This document shows, in pieces, positions 62,030-64,000 of a DNA stretch of 64,000 nucleotides (the stretch's first letter is position 1; the number at the start of each line of letters is the position of its first letter). The stretch spans positions 1,488,001 through 1,552,000 of the forward strand of contig NZ_WIRE01000001.1 of the NCBI RefSeq assembly GCF_009601165.1, written 5' to 3'. Both the position numbers and the translations under genes were made by a program. Below the pieces are notes generated by a model that worked only from the letters and a program-made list of their open reading frames with translations, was not told the DNA's origin and did not search any database. This stretch comes from Alcanivorax sediminis (GTDB taxonomy: Bacteria > Pseudomonadota > Gammaproteobacteria > Pseudomonadales > Alcanivoracaceae).

Positions 62030-62070
62030 AGGAGTTCTCCTCGCATTCTTGCGGCTGTTTCGGTTAAGCT

Positions 62071-62092
62071 AATTCAAGCAATTACTTGAATT
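62071..62092. promoter_or_regulatory. TetR-type operator palindrome
   Basis: AATTCAAG-CAATTA-CTTGAATT, a perfect dyad with 8-base arms and a 6-base centre. It lies between the divergent DUF2236 and TetR genes, where self-regulation and control of the partner gene are expected. Confidence 0.7.
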
Positions 62093-62114
62093 CAACTTGC
62101 GTTTTGAGGGAGAC

Positions 62115-62720
62115 ATGCGCCGACAACCCAAGCAGAAGCGGTCCCGGGAAATGGTGGACAGGATCCTGGAAGCGGCCGCTTCCACATTGGTTGAGCGAGG
62201 CCTGGAGTTCACCACGACCAATCACATCGCAGACAAGGCGGGGGTTAATATCGCGTCGCTATATCACTACTTCACTAACAAGGAAGAGGTGGTGGCTGCA
62301 GTGCTGGAATGGCAGGCCAGGAAGCTGATGCAGGGCTTCAGCGAGCAGCAGAGCCAGCTGGATATAGCACGAATGCCTTTGCCGGTTCTGGCAAGGACGG
62401 GGCTGGTCTTCACCTTGCATGCCCTGCGGGCCGACCCGGTGATCGGGGAATTGGCCAAACACTGGAATCAGCTCTCCCCCCAGTACGCCATGTCATTGCT
62501 GGAGCAGCAGTTACTGGATATTGGCATGGCCTGGTTCAGGGCTAATTACCAGGAATACCCGATTGATGATCTGCATGTACGGCTTTTTGTTGTAATCAAC
62601 GCATCCATGGCAACCCTTGCGCGGTATCTGGCCATTCCCGCTTCCATGATCAAAGACAATGAGATTGTGGATGTGCTGACAGACATGATCGTGAAAACAC
62701 TTAGTCCGGACACGAAGTAG
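62115..62720 (+). CDS. TetR-family regulator, divergent from DUF2236 gene
   Basis: 201 residues. The N-terminal HTH reads RILEAAASTLVERGLEFTTT, then IADKAGVNIASLYHYFTNKE, the TetR signature. The rest is the ligand-binding helical domain. GAGGGAG precedes the ATG at 62115; the TTG at 62097 lies too far from a site. The palindrome at 62071-62092 is its probable operator, and the DUF2236 gene its probable target. Confidence 0.88.
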   Translation: MRRQPKQKRSREMVDRILEAAASTLVERGLEFTTTNHIADKAGVNIASLYHYFTNKEEVVAAVLEWQARKLMQGFSEQQSQLDIARMPLPVLARTGLVFTLHALRADPVIGELAKHWNQLSPQYAMSLLEQQLLDIGMAWFRANYQEYPIDDLHVRLFVVINASMATLARYLAIPASMIKDNEIVDVLTDMIVKTLSPDTK

Positions 62721-62999
62721 CCATTGCATTTGAGGCAATCGAAGAAAGCGACTGCCGAGAATAAGAGGTCTTATATATGCGCATTTGTTCACTTAATTAT
62801 AGGGCTCTTCATTATGGGGTAAGCATATTGTGAAGGTGCTGGGCCGGGCGCCGAGCTTCACTTTTTTACCTACCGGTGTGCAGGAGTGTTATACCGCTGA
62901 AATGGTTTTTTCATTGTTTTATCGCTTTGTTCTTGCGTTTTGTGACTCCGGTTCATAACCTCCCAGTGAGGATTTTTTCCGTTAATTAAATGAAAAAAT
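62721..62999. other. AT-rich intergenic region with a possible terminator
   Basis: 279 bases without a gene. GTGAAG...CTTCAC (62830-62861) with a GC-rich centre and six T behind it may be a terminator. The segment 62880-63000 is AT-rich and marks the start of a stretch with different composition. Confidence 0.4.
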
Positions 63000-63581
63000 A
63001 TGGCAAGAACGAAAGGTTTTAATAAAGAGGACGTTGTTGAGCGTGCCATGAATTTGTTCTGGAAGCAGGGTTATCATGCTACCAGTATGCAAGATATTGT
63101 AACGCACGTTGGTTTGAATCGTTCAAGCCTTTATGAGTCGTTTGAAGGAAAGAAGGATCTTTTTGATCAGTCACTGGATAACTATTGTCGTATTAATCGG
63201 GAAGGGGTGAAGTCGCTACTGAGTAATGAGGAAAGCGTGAAGGCGGGTATTCGAAATCTGCTTTACTCTTCAGTGGCCTGTACCCTTGAAGATGAAGAAC
63301 GAAAAGGCTGTTTTGTAGTGAACTCAACCACCGAGCTCGTTCCTGGTGATGAAGTGCTCCTCAAAGCCCTTTCGCGAAACCGGATGCTCTTTGAAAAGGT
63401 TTTTCAGGGTTTCCTGAAGAAAGGCATTGAGAGTGGGGAAATCTCACCGGACAAAGATATCAAGACTTTGTCCGGCTTGATTTATACTCTTTTTTCTGGA
63501 CTTAACGTTATTGCCAAGTTGGAAAAAAGCCCCAAAAAATTGATGGCACAGATTGATCTGGTGCTTGGTGTGCTCGATTAA
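63000..63581 (+). CDS. TetR-family regulator (AcrR/QacR-like), AT-rich
   Basis: 193 residues with MARTKGFNKEDVVERAMNLF, then ATSMQDIVTHVGLNRSSLYE, then SFEGKKDLF, the YxxF-type HTH of the TetR family. It belongs to the group with a conserved Cys/Phe-containing KGCFVVNS segment. Base composition and codon use are richer in A/T than in the genes to the left, which suggests transfer. The ribosome binding site is weak. It overlaps the convergent transketolase gene by 4 bases. Confidence 0.87.
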   Translation: MARTKGFNKEDVVERAMNLFWKQGYHATSMQDIVTHVGLNRSSLYESFEGKKDLFDQSLDNYCRINREGVKSLLSNEESVKAGIRNLLYSSVACTLEDEERKGCFVVNSTTELVPGDEVLLKALSRNRMLFEKVFQGFLKKGIESGEISPDKDIKTLSGLIYTLFSGLNVIAKLEKSPKKLMAQIDLVLGVLD

Positions 63582-64000
63582 TACCTATCAGAAAAGTGAC
63601 GTTGTATTCTTTCCCGTATCTTCCCTGCATTAAATCCAAAGTGCTCCATTACTTTCTCACCGGGACCAGACTTCCCGAATTGATCAATACCAATAACAAG
63701 ACCTTCAAGGCCGACATACTTGTGCCAGAAATCAGGATGAAGGGCCTCTATTGCAACCCTGTCAGTGACTGCGCGAGGTAATACTTTCTCCTTGTAATCG
63801 GCGTCCTGTCGATCGAAGGCCGACGTGCTGGGCATCGAGACCACCCTCACATTGTGTCCAGTGAGTAAAGCTTTGACTTCCATGGCAACGGATACCTCCG
63901 AGCCAGTGGCAAGAATAATAAGATCCGGATGCGTTTCACTATCACTGAGAATATAGGCACCCTTTTCAATTTCCTTGATTTGAGAGGGATAACGATTCTG
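63578..64000 (-). CDS. tkt: Transketolase, C-terminal part (gene continues beyond window)
   Basis: The last 141 codons of a transketolase. Visible parts are LIILATGSEVSVAMEVKALL, VRVVSMPSTSAFDRQDADYK, then EKVLPRAVTDRVAIEAL, and HKYVGLEGLVIGIDQFGKSG. The protein moves two-carbon units in the pentose phosphate or Calvin-type cycle. Codon use here is A/T-rich compared with the rest of the window, like the adjacent TetR gene, so this may be an accessory copy. The catalytic thiamine-binding part lies outside the window. Confidence 0.93.
   Translation of the reverse strand, partial: QNRYPSQIKEIEKGAYILSDSETHPDLIILATGSEVSVAMEVKALLTGHNVRVVSMPSTSAFDRQDADYKEKVLPRAVTDRVAIEALHPDFWHKYVGLEGLVIGIDQFGKSGPGEKVMEHFGFNAGKIRERIQRHFSDRY

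Overview
The window looks like chromosomal DNA of a marine hydrocarbon-degrading gammaproteobacterium, most like Alcanivorax and its relatives. This rests on gene content (twin 590-residue acyl-CoA dehydrogenases, several lipid esterases and SDRs, a Baeyer-Villiger type monooxygenase, a complete Tad pilus locus, AmrZ and FleQ/VpsR-like regulators), moderately high GC, and Pseudomonas-style REP repeats. No rRNA, tRNA, insertion sequence or CRISPR array was recognised.

Layout. 1-6.6 kb: a His-rich outer-membrane protein (cut by the window edge), a small Cys/His exported protein and yidD, a START-domain protein, then thrS-hisI-cysS. The two synthetases are of alphaproteobacterial type and lie outside their usual contexts, which fits a zinc-starvation paralogue island. 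6.7-18.5 kb: an HD-GYP protein, an M23 peptidase, divergent nsrR/hmp with twin operators, an AmrZ homologue followed by a diguanylate cyclase, a LysR regulator, a double-domain PTPS/QueD-like enzyme, HIT protein, acpH and an atypical sigma54-type activator. 18.7-25.9 kb: lipid-type oxidoreductases and esterases, including a BVMO-esterase-SDR operon opposite an AraC regulator. 26-33 kb: a tract of consecutive hairpins, then six co-oriented genes (coiled-coil/TPR proteins, a sigma-70-like factor, a single-TM partner, a VWA lipoprotein). 33-40 kb: pldA, a Trm112-like gene, two tandem acyl-CoA dehydrogenases sharing a promoter motif, and an EndA-like nuclease. 40.6-51.8 kb: a complete flp-tad locus preceded by an AT-rich region with a perfect FNR/Anr box. 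51.8-62.7 kb: a phosphopantetheinyl transferase, a DUF808 protein, a 56-residue protein, an AraC/cupin/3beta-HSD/SDR cluster, an Lnb-like protein, a patatin interrupted by an in-frame amber codon, and a DUF2236 protein opposite a TetR. 62.8-64 kb: a distinctly AT-richer edge with another TetR and the 3' end of a transketolase.

How parts connect. Several elements point to cyclic-di-GMP and surface-life control (HD-GYP, AmrZ-GGDEF pair, VpsR/FleQ-like activator, Tad pilus). Many gene ends carry arrays of a degenerate 7-bp unit of the form G(A/T)G-N3-C, often as facing inverted arms. Two nearly identical 170-bp elements each follow such an array with very different unit numbers (11 and 2). These arrays, the hairpin tract at 26.1-26.3 kb and the amber-interrupted patatin are the least explained signals here.
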